DNA of 64,000 nucleotides, taken from contig MNCI01022494.1 of assembly GCA_015680685.1 (NCBI GenBank), forward strand, positions 430,085 through 494,084. The letters run 5' to 3'. Below, piece after piece: positions 23,440 through 34,997 of the stretch. The notes under the pieces were generated by a model, which saw nothing but the letters and a program-made list of their open reading frames with translations, was not told the DNA's origin and did no database searches. A program made the position numbers and the translations under genes. Source of the DNA: Gnetum montanum. Lineage: Eukaryota; Streptophyta; Gnetopsida; Gnetales; Gnetaceae. The number at the start of each line of letters is the position of its first letter. Positions within the stretch are counted from its first letter, which is position 1.

Positions 23440-24532
23440 AAGCCAAAACAATCCTAGAGGAGGTTCATAAGGGTGTTTGTGGGGACATATAGGACCTAGA
23501 GCTATGACCACTAAGATTAGATGGTTACGCTATTACTGGTCCCGTATGGAAAGAAATTACTTGTAGAAGGTTAAGCTTTATGACATGTGCTAATGGCATA
23601 GTAACCTGATACATGTACCACAAACTAAGTTGTACATCACTCAGATCACTTGGTCATTTCAACGATGAGGGTTGGATATCATTGGACCTATAATGCCTAA
23701 GTCTTCTACGGGTCATAGCCTCATCATCATCACAACTAAATATTTTACAAAGTAATTTGAAGCTATTTCCCTAAGAAGGAAGACATTAGAATAAGTCTAT
23801 AAATTCATACTTGATAACATTGTAGCCTATTTTTAGCATATCCATGCCCATAGTTATAGATGATGGACCACAATTTAGTAGCCAAAAAACAAAGGATTTC
23901 TATCATGAACTAGGCATGAAGTGTTCTTTCTCATCACCTTATTACCTTCAAGCCAATGGACAAGCAGAAGCAAGTAACAAGGCTATCATTAACTTCCTTA
24001 AGAAGATGCTCAACAATAGTAAGTGCAATGGGCATGAGCAGCTTGTCTATGAACTTTGCGCCTATTGTACAACCTATCATAAATAGCAATTGGTGTAACA
24101 CATTATAGTTTGGTTTATGGTTCTAAACCTATTTTACCTCTTGAATTACATGTACCATCACTTTAAGCAGACCTAACTGACTTCATCAATGATGAACAAT
24201 GTAAGAAGTTGTGGACAATGGACTTGGACTCAATGGAGGAGCAACATGTGCAAGTGCTTGCTCACGTCAAGCACTATCAAGAGAGGTAGAAAAGACAACA
24301 CCATCATAACTTGACCAAGAGTAGAATCAAGGAAGGTGACCTGGTCCTCAAAGCCATTCATGAGCTTGCTAATAAATTCTTATCCAAGTGGAAATGTTCC
24401 TTCATTGTCACCAGAGCCTATGATAATGGAGCATTCAAAATAGTTGATATAGATGGGAATGAGTTGGCCAATTTGGTCAATTATTCCTATCTAAATCCTT
24501 ATTGCATGGAACCTACATGTAGCCTACAGTAG
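23440..24532 (+). pseudogene. pol: Integrase of the Tat-like element, decayed
   Basis: Zinc-domain remnants (EEVHKGVCGGHIGP, then MTTKIRWLRYYW) are followed by the core: GLDIIGPI with its catalytic Asp, IDDGPQFSS with the second Asp, and SPYYLQANGQAEASNKAI with the catalytic Glu (23844-24086). The C-terminal part (24311-24532) has KEGDLVLKAIHE-like and NLVNYSYLNPYC motifs, as in the end of Tat pol. Frame breaks separate these parts. It would insert element DNA into chromosomes. Confidence 0.8.
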
Positions 24533-24570
24533 CCATGACATTGATGATCATCAACAAGCAAGCCTACTTT

Positions 24571-24750
24571 AATATGGCATGTCAAGGCCTTAAAATTGAC
24601 AATATGGTCCGCTACAACCTTAAATTGGAAATACAACCTACTAAGGCCTTAAATTGATACCATGATCCACTATGACCTTAAATTGACACCATGACTTGCC
24701 AGGGCCTTAAATTGGTACCATGGCCTATCACGAATTTAAACTAGCAATGT
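24571..24750 (+). repeat. 30-bp repeat cluster 3, six units in exact register
   Basis: Six successive 30-bp units (24571-24600 through 24721-24750) share AAGGCCTTAAATTG preceded by CATG-Y-CCACTATG-like sequence. It starts about 40 bp after the Tat-like pol stop and matches clusters 1 and 2. Confidence 0.85.
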
Positions 24751-24849
24751 TGATGGGCTTCAATAGCTTGGTTTTATCATTTTATGAGGCCTATATGCAA
24801 TGTAATGCTATAGCATGTTCTATTTGCTTGGTTTTATTGTCCTTTTGAA

Positions 24850-25226
24850 NNNNNNNNNNNNNNNNNNNNNNNNNNNNNNNNNNNNNNNNNNNNNNNNNNN
24901 NNNNNNNNNNNNNNNNNNNNNNNNNNNNNNNNNNNNNNNNNNNNNNNNNNNNNNNNNNNNNNNNNNNNNNNNNNNNNNNNNNNNNNNNNNNNNNNNNNNN
25001 NNNNNNNNNNNNNNNNNNNNNNNNNNNNNNNNNNNNNNNNNNNNNNNNNNNNNNNNNNNNNNNNNNNNNNNNNNNNNNNNNNNNNNNNNNNNNNNNNNNN
25101 NNNNNNNNNNNNNNNNNNNNNNNNNNNNNNNNNNNNNNNNNNNNNNNNNNNNNNNNNNNNNNNNNNNNNNNNNNNNNNNNNNNNNNNNNNNNNNNNNNNN
25201 NNNNNNNNNNNNNNNNNNNNNNNNNN
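24850..25226. other. Assembly gap (377 N)
   Basis: Run of N. Any open frame drawn through it is meaningless. Confidence 1.
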
Positions 25227-25629
25227 ATGGGGAAGCAAATTGCTAACAATTCGAATGACTAGTAAAGCCTCAAAGCCTAATGACCAAAGAAACCTTGGAA
25301 CAAAGTGATTAGATCCTCAAACACATTTTCCAAGCAACTAACACTTCAAAACATTGTTAGTATCATGCTATAGCTATGATGACAATACTTGGAATGTATT
25401 GTTAGCCTCCATGAACATCTCCCTAATGACCTCACTACCATCATCTCATCATAGTACTATCCCATCATTACAAGCACTCTTTGGCATGGTTCAACACTAC
25501 TAGATCAAGTGTGGAGAGGGAATGTCAGTGGTAGAGCTATAATGGTGTTTTGTATTCTTTGTCAATGCCTCTTAGGTCAATCCTCTAGAAACAAACAAAG
25601 AGGGACCAATGACACACCACCAAATTTGC
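25227..25629. other. Untranslated DNA between the gap and the LTR-like stretch
   Basis: No coding signal. Probably the 3' untranslated part of the Tat-like element. Confidence 0.3.
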
Positions 25630-26830
25630 ATGTTGTAACATNGGGGGTATATACTTTTCTATACTAGAAACACCTATAGGAGGATGGACCTTATCTACCC
25701 CTAGTGTGGAGGGATGTGGATCACCTACTCCCAGTGTAGAGGGGCAAATCTTAGCATGGAAGCATGAGGAATTCATAGTGCCCAGTGAGGAGGGTGGTTT
25801 GACCTTCATTCCCAACATTGAAGCTCCATCTTCCTAGCGTTGATGCATCCTCCCCCTAGCGTAGAAGCCACAAAGACTAAATTCCAACACTTCATGTACT
25901 TCAATGTTTACCATGCATTTCAACAAGAAAAGTTGAAGGCCCAATGTAGAAGATCTACCTCAAGTTTAGATGGTGTGCCCCTATTACTATTTATAGTAAA
26001 TAGAATGGCCATGGGGGTTTGGCACTTACTATATATGGTAACCCCCAAATTTGGACATCCATCTTACTTGTACCTAGGATAAATTTGTAGCAAAATTATA
26101 GCCAATTTGCAGCCACATTACAGTTGAATTGTAGCTAATTTGTAGTCCATTTCATGAACAAAAACCTATAAAACCAAAGCCTCAAAACCATTCTTAGGTT
26201 CCACACTTTGGAATTTTTAGAAATATAGCATTTTTGGCTTCCAAGAGTGCTTACAACCTTGCAGAAATGTAGCTTTTTCAAGCCTCCCAGCATGGAACCC
26301 TTATAGCCTTGTTACCCCCTTGAGATTTGTGGGTTTTTTTGGTTTCTACATTGCACTCCTTGGAATCCCAACTTCCAATGTGAAGCATTTTGATAGTTAA
26401 ATTTTCCACATTTCTCAACCCCCAAGTAGTGACCAAGGTTGTAGATTTGGAGCAATAGAAAAAGATGTTCGATAGCATTGAGAGTGGTAGGACACCTGGA
26501 TCATGGAGGTGATTGCATCGGCTTCAACGGATCTTGAACTCTCATCAAAGTGAACCCCCTTTTCTCTTCCATGGGTAACATATGTACACAATCTCTAAAT
26601 TCATTCTTTATTCTTCTTCAATAAAGTTTTAAAGTTTCAATTTGTGTGCAATTTGTATTCACTTCTCGATCTCTAGATTTGCATTTTTCTTTACATTATC
26701 CACTTTGTATTTCATATGTCCTTGGGTGATCTTATGGATCATCCCCATTTTTTTAGAGGCCCTAGGGATTCTATGTTGAGGCTGCTATGCTAGGGCTTTT
26801 GATTTTTTAGCTATCGAATTTTCCAGTTGC
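25630..26830 (+). repeat. LTR-like stretch of the Tat-like element
   Basis: It opens with a TGTTGTAACAT sequence and a G-run (with a single N at 25642). It contains phrases like CTAGTGTGGAGGGATGTGGA that recall array 2, a TATATA motif near 26032, and a late AATAAAG polyadenylation-type signal near 26619. No second copy is in the window, so the LTR call is inference. It meets the gag leader of element E near 26830. Confidence 0.4.
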
Positions 26831-26871
26831 AATAAACAAACACACACTTAACTAAGCATCATACTTACAAC

Positions 26872-28755
26872 ATGGCTTCAACCAAAGATCAACCATCCCC
26901 TACCAAAGAGATGAAAAGGGTTAATGCAAAAATAGATGATGATGAAGAATGGAGTATGCCAATGGAAACTAGAATCTCATGCACTCATAATGATCCCTAC
27001 TATCTTCACTTCACCGTCATCTTTCACCAAGATGGGCAACTAAGGTGGAAATACCTGTAGGGCAATAGTCTTCTACTTCTAGAACATTCTACACCTACAA
27101 TGCTTCAAATAGCTTTAAAAGGGATGAATCTAAGCCACATGGAAGAAGGATATCATGTGACCAAACACATGACAAGACCCTACCAACCCATAGAGGCACA
27201 ACTATAGAGAGATGCTGCTATGAAGATTAAACATGCCCACAATAAAGGAAAGTATATCAACTCTCTTGTTGTCTTGGAAGAGCTTGATCACAATACATTT
27301 ATAGTAGAAAAAATCCACTAGGATCATGAAGTCAATTCTCAAATTCCTATTATTCATTTAGAGGAACCTATCAAAGTGTAGTTGCATTCAACCTTAGCAG
27401 AAACACCCAGAAGAGAAGCAACAAACTCTGAGTACAAGTAAGACTCAAGGCCAAAAGCTTCTACTGGATCCCAAAAAGAAGAACATCATAGTTACAAAAG
27501 GAGGACTAGCCAACACCATTCTTCCACTACTTCATCTTCATCCTCATGACTGTTAGTGAATTCTGATATAAGAGAATATAGGTACAAAGATCATAACAAG
27601 AAAAGGTGTCAAACTCATGATCAAAATGACTATTACCCAAGGCACTATGATGAGGAAGATGAAGAGCATGAACTACAAAGAAATAGAGATAAACATGAGA
27701 ATAGAGAGAGGTATGAGCATCAAGGGGGGCATCACTACCATAGAGTAGCTAAACCTTATGAGTGCAAAGAACCCCTATTAGCAACTTGAAGCATGATCGA
27801 TATATGAAAGCTATTTATATCCCAACCAAGCACATAAGGGATAGTCATATTAAGCTACTAGACATGAACAACATTTATAGATTTGAGGGTGGTTACAATG
27901 TTAATCTACAACACCACCTTTAAGCATTTCATGATGCTTGTGCCCTACATAACATAGCGGGTGACTAGCAGACATTGAAGTTATTCACAAAGAGGCTATC
28001 AGCTAGTACAGATTGCTAGAACCAGAATTAATCAAGAGATGGAGCACCATTCTAAAACATTTTAATGATAAATACCAAATCTATTCTTGGGTGTCCAATC
28101 TTCAAAAAGAAATCCAAGGATGGAAGTAAGGGACCCATGAATCCCTTGATGCAATAATAAACCGATATTATTCACTGTTGCATAGGTACCTAGGCCATGG
28201 ATTTTCCAAAAGGAAGCAACTTATGCACATTGTCGATGGGCTCAAAAACAAGACCAAAGAGATCCTTGGGGTTTATGTCCAAGGTCAATTATCTGAGATG
28301 TTTGTCCATTGAATCCCAAGACTTATTGATCAAGTGGAAAAGGAAAAAGGCAAACTACAGAAGAGAGAATCAATAGAAGAGTACAAAAGATATCCATCCA
28401 TTTGTAAAAGGAATGTAAGAATATGTGATCAACATGAAGAGGAAACCTTGGACCAGGTGATCCAAACGAAGACACTACCTATTTAGAAATCTGTTACTGA
28501 TATAGTAGTCAAGGTAGAAAAGATGTGGGATTCGGTAGATGAAAAATTTGCAATAGCTTTAAAGATTGTGGAGGAACAAATTGAGTAAGCCTTCAACAAC
28601 GACAAGAACAAAAGGAAGAAGAGAGACTTTGGATAGAAAGAAAAAGTGGCTTCAATGGCCAAATGTTCTAAAATGAGCTCTGAGGCTGAGGAAGGATGTG
28701 CAGTGTGACAATATGAACATCCCAAGGGATGTTGTCCTATGATGATACATTTATA
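26872..28755 (+). pseudogene. gag: gag of element E, decayed
   Basis: The start MASTKDQPSPTKE matches G (MASKQD). The N-terminal section has the YLHFTVIFHQDGQLRWK box shared with A and D. A very charged His/Arg/Glu/Asp linker follows (27556-27789), then the capsid region with SNLQKEIQGWK and HIVDGLKNKTKEIL. The nucleocapsid near 28695-28733 reads CAV-stop-QYEHPKGCC, a stop replacing the second Cys. Stops are frequent; several are explained by C-to-T or G-to-A changes. Confidence 0.8.
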
Positions 28756-30015
28756 AGAAATAGGGGCATACACACTCAATCTTAAGTTCACTAAGAAGAA
28801 AATGCCTAAGTAGTTATCTTACTCTCAAGGTAACTACCAACAAGCATTCTAACCAACATACTACCCTAGTGGAGCCTATAAACAAGCACATGAGTAGTAT
28901 CATCAGTAGTGGCAAGAACCACAATCATGGGCAATGCCATCACCATGATAGTAGTATCCATATCAGCAACCTAACCCTTATGGATACTATGTCCAACATC
29001 TAATTTCTCTATGGAACAAAATAGTTCAAACTCCTCAATATTACCAACCAGAATACCATAGGCCAACACCTCCAAGGATGGACTCCAATCAGTATATGCA
29101 TCCACAAGTAGATGGTTTGTTTAATCAAACTCCTAATCCTTTACCACCTGTGCCACCACTAGTAATGTAGGGAGAACTGCCATCACAACCATAATAGAAA
29201 AATACAACTAGGATGATGACCATGTAGAAGGGAACAACCATGCAAGAACCACAATTTAAGAAATGACCATTCTTTCAAAAAAGTTTAGAGAAGGTTTGAT
29301 GAATGGGGAACACATCTACTTCCACTCCATCCACATTCAATCCTGATAGAAATTACAAGCTTCCATCATCATCAAATACAAATGTGACAACTATCATGCT
29401 GACACAAACCATTACTCACTGGATCAAGGTAGGAGCACTTCCTCAAAAATGAAGAAATTTGAGAAGTCCCTTAGTGTACCTTCAAGTAGCAGGGCAATAA
29501 CCATGTAAGGCTCTACTTGATTCTAGGTTAGAAGTAAACCTAATATTGCAAGACATGTATAAAGCTTGGAATCTACACCATTAAAGAAAAGGAACATTTG
29601 ACTAAAGCTTGCAGACCAATCGATCATAGTTCCACTAGGACAAGTAGATGATGTGATTACCATCATTAGTTGCTAGTCCTACCCTGTAGATTCATTAGTT
29701 GCTGGTCCTACCCTGTAGATTTTTTGGTTATTCATTTAGGTAAAAACAAGGGAGATTTTCCAATCATAATAGGAAGGGCCTAGCTTAGCACTGTCAATGC
29801 TGAGCTTAGTATTAGAGATTTTTCCTTGGAGATTTCCAAGGAATATAAAGCTGGTATTATTCAAAGACATAGAGATCCATGTATCTCATATAGCAATAAT
29901 GGGTGTAGTTGCATGTAGAAGATATGGGCAATCAGACAAGAAGAGAATACAACATGCAACAAATGTGTCAAAGAAATGTGTGCAAAAGTTCTTGTATGTA
30001 GTATCCACACAATAA
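28756..30015 (+). pseudogene. pro: Gln/Pro/Tyr-rich linker and aspartic protease of element E, decayed
   Basis: The linker (28800-29300) is rich in Gln, Pro and Tyr like that of A, B and D. The protease active site (29510-29545) reads LLDSRLEVNLI, so Asp is kept but the following residues differ from DLG. A 29-bp tandem duplication (29664-29721) breaks the frame before the flap-side FPIIIGRA segment. Confidence 0.75.
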
Positions 30016-30199
30016 CAAGGCACCTACTAGCTAATTATAGACAAGGAAATTGAATCAAATATATAAATGAAACCAGTAAACTAAATAATAAGTGCATACG
30101 TAGAAGAACCTGATAAGCTAGAACAACTAAGAAGAAGACATCCCTACCCACATGAAGGTAAAGAAGAAGAAATATAATGGGGACAATTAAAGATCCCAT

Positions 30200-31080
30200 A
30201 TCAAACTAAGCTAGAATTTTTGGAACTAAAGGCCCTACTGGCAGAACTTGAATATGCTTTCTTGAATAATTAATGCCTACCTAGACAAAGAGTAAAAGAA
30301 GAAGTTATCGAAAGTAGTCAACAAGTGGCCAACAACGTTCACAGGGTCTTATGATGAGATCATAGGAATTGATTCAATAATCTATCAACATTGAATATAT
30401 ATTGATCCAATAGTAAAACCATGATGCCAACTGCAAATGAGGCTAAATCTAGAACTTTAAGAGGTAGTTAAGTAGGAGATGGAAAAATTATATCCCATTG
30501 TAGATAGTGAAGGGGTCAGTTTTTTGGTAGTAGTTCCAAAGAAGGGAGGCAAGTTGTGAGTGTGCATTAACTTCCAATGAATTTTACCACATTCAAGGAT
30601 CATTTTCCTCTACTGTTCATTGACCAAGTCCTAAATATTATTGTAGGACATGAGTACTATAGTTTTTTGGATGGATACAGTGGATCTAACTAGATCCACA
30701 TTGCACCCAAGGATCAAGAGAAGACAACGTTCACTAGTCTATGAGGAACGTTTGCTTACAAGTAGATGCCTTTCGGTCTCTACAATGTGCCAACCATCTT
30801 TCAGAGATTTGTACTTAGCATCTTCTAGAAACAAATAGGAAATGGTGTTGAAGTATTCATGGATGAATTTTCAACATATGGGCTAGATTTTAAATAGACA
30901 CTGGACCATCTAAAGTAGGTATTAAAGAGATGTGTAGAGACTAATATAAAGCTCAATTGGTAAAAATGCTATTTTATTGTCCAACATGAGATCATCTTTG
31001 GGCACAAAATTTCGTAAAAATAAATAGAGGTGGTTCTTGGAAAAGTTTAGGTCATACAAAACATCATCCATAGATCCCAA
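30200..31080 (+). pseudogene. pol: Reverse transcriptase of element E, decayed
   Basis: Recognisable blocks are VDSEGVSFLVVVPKKGG, YYSFLDGYSGSN, IHIAPKDQEKTTFTS and MPFGLYNVPTIFQRF. The catalytic box reads VFMDEFSTYG, so the second Asp is Glu. Several stops lie in frame. It matches the RT of element B block by block. Confidence 0.8.
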
Positions 31081-31690
31081 ACCGTCAAGGATGTTTAATC
31101 ATTTTTGCACCACATGGGATATTATAGAAGGTTCATCAAAAAATTTTCAAAGATTACAAAATTGCTAGTTGAATTAACTAAGAAGGTTGAATCCTTTCAA
31201 TGGAATGACTCATGTGAAAAGGCCTTTAAAACCTTGAAACAGAAGCTAATCAAGACACAAATCCTACAAGCTCTAGATTGGTCCAAGCCTTTTCATATCA
31301 TGACTGATGCTTCAAACTATGTACTCAGGGTAGTATTGACACAACTAGATGACTAAAATAGGCCATACTATATTCATTATATTAGTAGAAGCATCACCAG
31401 GGCACAACTTAGCTTCACCACAATGAAAAAGAAGCTAATGGTAGTGGTGTATGCACTTGAAAAGTTTAGACATTATGTGCTCAAGTACCTGATCTACATC
31501 CACACTGATCACAGCACCATCCATTTTCTTATGAAAAAACTAGAAATTAGTCCCTAGGTGATTAGATGACTTGTTATCTTACAAGAATTTGACATAACTA
31601 TGATTGACAAGAAGGGTATAAATAATTTTGTAGTTGATCACCTATCAAGACTCAAATGGAGCTCACAGGATCATGTAGAACCTTTGTCAC
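31081..31690 (+). pseudogene. pol: RNase H and tether of element E, decayed
   Basis: The frame 31105-31356 encodes YYRRFIKKFSKITKLLVEL and HIMTDASNYVLRVVLTQLDD. It continues with EKFRHYVLKYLIYIHTDHST, LVILQEFDITMIDKKG and FVVDHLSRL near 31640. The last motif is the conserved end of the RNase H region in Athila-type pol. Confidence 0.8.
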
Positions 31691-31799
31691 ATCAATTCCT
31701 TGATGCAAACTTGTTCACTAAGATAGTAAGGGTTGTAGACTCAATAGAAACATCATGGACAACTAATTATTTGACTTATCTAACAACACAGGAGCTTTC

Positions 31800-32967
31800 T
31801 ATTGAATGGAGCAAGAAATAAAGAGAGAAATTCCTTCATAAGGTGAAATGATACATGGAAATAAATGGAAAGCTTTACAAGATTTGTGCAGATGGGTTAG
31901 CCCAATGGTGCATTCCAGAATGTGATTAACTATAGATCCTACAGGATGCACATGAGGTTCCATATGGTGGCCATTACACAGGACATCAGACAACATTAAA
32001 ATTAATGATGGCAAGCTACTTTTGGCCTACCTTGTTCTGAGATGCCCATACCTTTACGTAGTTTTGTGAGAGATGCCAAAAAGATGAAGGAATAATGACT
32101 AGAAATAAAGGATCACAACACTCAATCCGACCACTAGAACCATTTGGTATACAAGAAATTTATTTTATGGGCCCCATCGCACCAACATCAAATGGAAAGG
32201 CTTATATAGTTGTGATCATGGATTATTACACCAAGTGGGTAGAGGCAGCAATAGTTAAGGATTATATAGCTAAAATAGCTATCAAGTTTTTTCAACAACA
32301 TGTGATGAACCAGTTTGGATTGCCACAAACTCTTATTTTCAATAATGAAACTCATTTTACCAGTGCTACTTTCAAAAATCTTATGTAATAGCTTAGGGTA
32401 AATCATAAGTTGACCACATCATAAAATCCCCAAGCTAATGGTTAAGAAAAAGTGACTAACTATGAGATCACTAGAATATTGATTAGGATAGTTAGTAGAT
32501 TTAGGAAGGATTGGAGCATTAAGCTAAATAATTCTCTATGGGCCTATAGAACAACATGAAAATTACCCATCGATTATTTACCCTATGAGCTAGTCTATGG
32601 TAAATTACCCACGCTACCAATCCAGGGAGAGCTTCAAACTCTAGCTACTACCAATCAACTTGACATAAACTTGAGCTTTACCTAACTAGAGCTCCTAATG
32701 AATCTCAATCTATTAGAAGAGAAGAGGTTAGTAGAACTTATGAGCAATGAGATCCATAAGACTTACTTGCATAGGCATAATGCTCATATAAGGCAAGTAT
32801 TGATACAGCCAGGCGACAAGGTCCTCTATCATAATCCCAATCATGTCCAACAAAAGGCCAAGTTTCAAATGCTTTGGGAGGGACCCTATATCGTTCAAGC
32901 ACCTTCAGGTGCTATGCATATTCACCATTCATCCAACCCACATAAGCTCATCCTAGTAAACATCTAG
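31800..32967 (+). pseudogene. pol: Integrase of element E, decayed
   Basis: The zinc domain reads DAHEVPYGGHYTGHQTT and FCERCQKDEG (31940-32095). In the core, the first catalytic Asp is Tyr (EIYFMGPI) and the second is Asn (IFNNETHF). The C-terminal section (32698-32967) keeps QPGDKVLYHNPN and MLWEGPYIVQAP and ends at 32967. Even apart from the stops, this integrase would be catalytically dead. Confidence 0.85.
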
Positions 32968-34997
32968 TAGGTCAAACCATACCACCAATATTCCAATTCC
33001 ACTAACGATTCCACCCAACTTGTCCAAATGTCCTCTTCTTGTTCACTTTTATGATTAATTGATCTTAACCATATTTGTGGGGGCACCCATTGGGACACAT
33101 AGGTATCTCTGAAATTTTCCATTTTCTTATTACCTTTTCTATTTTCTTGATATATTTTCTTTTCTACTATATTTTTCATTTCTTAAACTTTTATTGTTCT
33201 TTGATATTTTATAATTCTTTGACATTTTTTCATTCTTTTTATTTTTCTAAATTTTGACATATTTTCTAATTTTTCATGATTTTCATGTTTTTTTCTCATT
33301 TTACTTGTACATATTTTTGTCAATTTTCCAATAAAAAACATCAAATAAGGCAAGTTGTAGTTCCAATAAGGTGAATATTTCTCTATATTATCAATCATAA
33401 GGGACTAGTTATCTATACAATGGGACCACAACATCCATCCATCCATTCCAACAATTAGAGGTTCTTACTATGGCCATAATGATATTCTTCTCATAATAAA
33501 ATAAGAATAAACTTGTGATCATCATGCCTAGACAAAAAAGTGAGGAACTAAGTGGAAATGCAAATGGTGTGACATCAAGGGGATTTGTGGATTTTCTTAG
33601 ATTATTACTGTGAGTTCTATCTTGTTGCTAAGGAAGTATTATATCCTTGTATATTTAATGAAAAATGGAAGTAAGAGTACAATAAATGTTGCCTTACCAT
33701 GTTACTAGAAAGACATGTTACCCATGCTTGAAGTTAGTCCTCTGGTAAGGTTGACATAGTCAAAAATAAAATACATGCACAAAATATATTTCTTTGGAGG
33801 GGGAGGGGGTGTCCCACTAGAAAGACATGTTACCCATGCCTGAAGTTAGGTGGGTTCTTAGAAATCTTAAAAATATTTAAAAAGTACAATTAATAAACTC
33901 CTCCCTTAGATAATACTCCAAGTAGCAACACTCTTTGCAACAAGGATAGCCATGTGGTTGTGAATCCAAGTGATGAAACAATGTGATGTCATTGGAATGT
34001 GGTTTGGACTTGGTTTGAATCTTAAAACAAAGGACTAATGATTACTCTACCCACAAATTCCACACAAGAATTCATTATGCCAATGGTACGACACCTCATG
34101 TCTCGATTTCGACAATACCTTCAACAATCCATTTCACTTCACTGTATAGTCAATCATAACTTCTGGTTTTGTGTAATATAGTGATATTTCCTAATTCAAT
34201 GATACTAATATGTGTGTTTTGCTCAACAAGTATGCCTTACATTCAGCTCCTTGAGTACCTAAGAACACTTTTAGAAATGGTTATACAAGGGCACTAAGGG
34301 CTAGAGCCTACTTTGGGGAGGATACACTTGTATAACTCTTGTATTTCATACTTTGCAAGCAATTCCACATCATCTTGTGCCTTCTAAGATCATCCAAAAG
34401 TCTAATAAACATTTCCCTTACTTTCAAAATTTTTTCCATGAACTTATAACCCTTCGTCCATCTTATATACACTTCATAATCTTTCATAGCCTAAAATTCC
34501 TTCTTTATGAATTTTCAATGCCCAAATTTTGAAATCTAAGCATCATGACTATTCTAAGACCCTTTGAAAACATGCATTTTCTTCTAATCACTTAGTCTTG
34601 CTCATTTTTTAATTAGAAAATGCTCACAAAATGCAAATTTTTTGTGGTGATGTCGTTGATGCGATGTTTGAGCCCCTCATACATTATTGATATAATGTCG
34701 CACTACAAAAATACTATATATAGGCATGAGAAGTTAGACAAATTTTTCATTCTTGCCATTTACCATAAGAGAATTTTTTGCTATTTCTCTCTTGAGCTCT
34801 AATGCGCTAATTTCCACAAGCCATAACTTTGCCCCTATAGCTCCAACTTCCAAAATTATTGAACCTTGTTGATCATAGAGTGCTCAACTTAGTCTTGGAG
34901 GGGTGACATCGAGAAAAATTGGAACCAAGTTTTTTGAAAATATTACCTAACTCCAAACTACAAGCACATCCCTTTGACTCCATAACAGGCTACAAGC
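32968..34997 (+). other. Post-pol non-coding region of element E
   Basis: It opens with a T-rich minisatellite (33100-33330) of ATTTTTCATTCTTTGA-like units. DNA homologous to G 46151-48000 follows, including the shared ACTAGAAAGACATGTTACCC segment. No conserved frame was seen. Confidence 0.6.

Larger units (their letters stand above)
11555..26830. mobile_element. Compound region T: Tat-like retrotransposon with tandem arrays and an antisense spliced gene
   Basis: From left to right it holds an irregular 30-bp repeat cluster, a minus-strand multi-exon gene, two arrays with about 190-bp period, another 30-bp cluster, a plus-strand Tat-type pol, a third 30-bp cluster, a gap and an LTR-like stretch. 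Shared 30-bp units tie the pieces together. No gag or protease was seen before the pol and no paired LTRs were found, so the element limits are uncertain. Two partial elements joined together would also fit. Tat elements often carry 3' tandem repeats, and the Grande group carries antisense ORFs (established knowledge); the placement here, 5' of the pol, differs. Confidence 0.5.

Noticed and set aside
24571-24750. 30-bp repeats as a CRISPR array
   Set aside because: Units are contiguous with no spacers, are degenerate, and lie in a plant retroelement.
24791-25249. Open frames crossing the N runs (also 53779-54526)
   Set aside because: They are made of unknown bases and carry no information.
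27556-27789. Arg/Glu/His-rich frame as an SR-type splicing factor
   Set aside because: It is the charged linker of Gag, at the same place in A, D and G.
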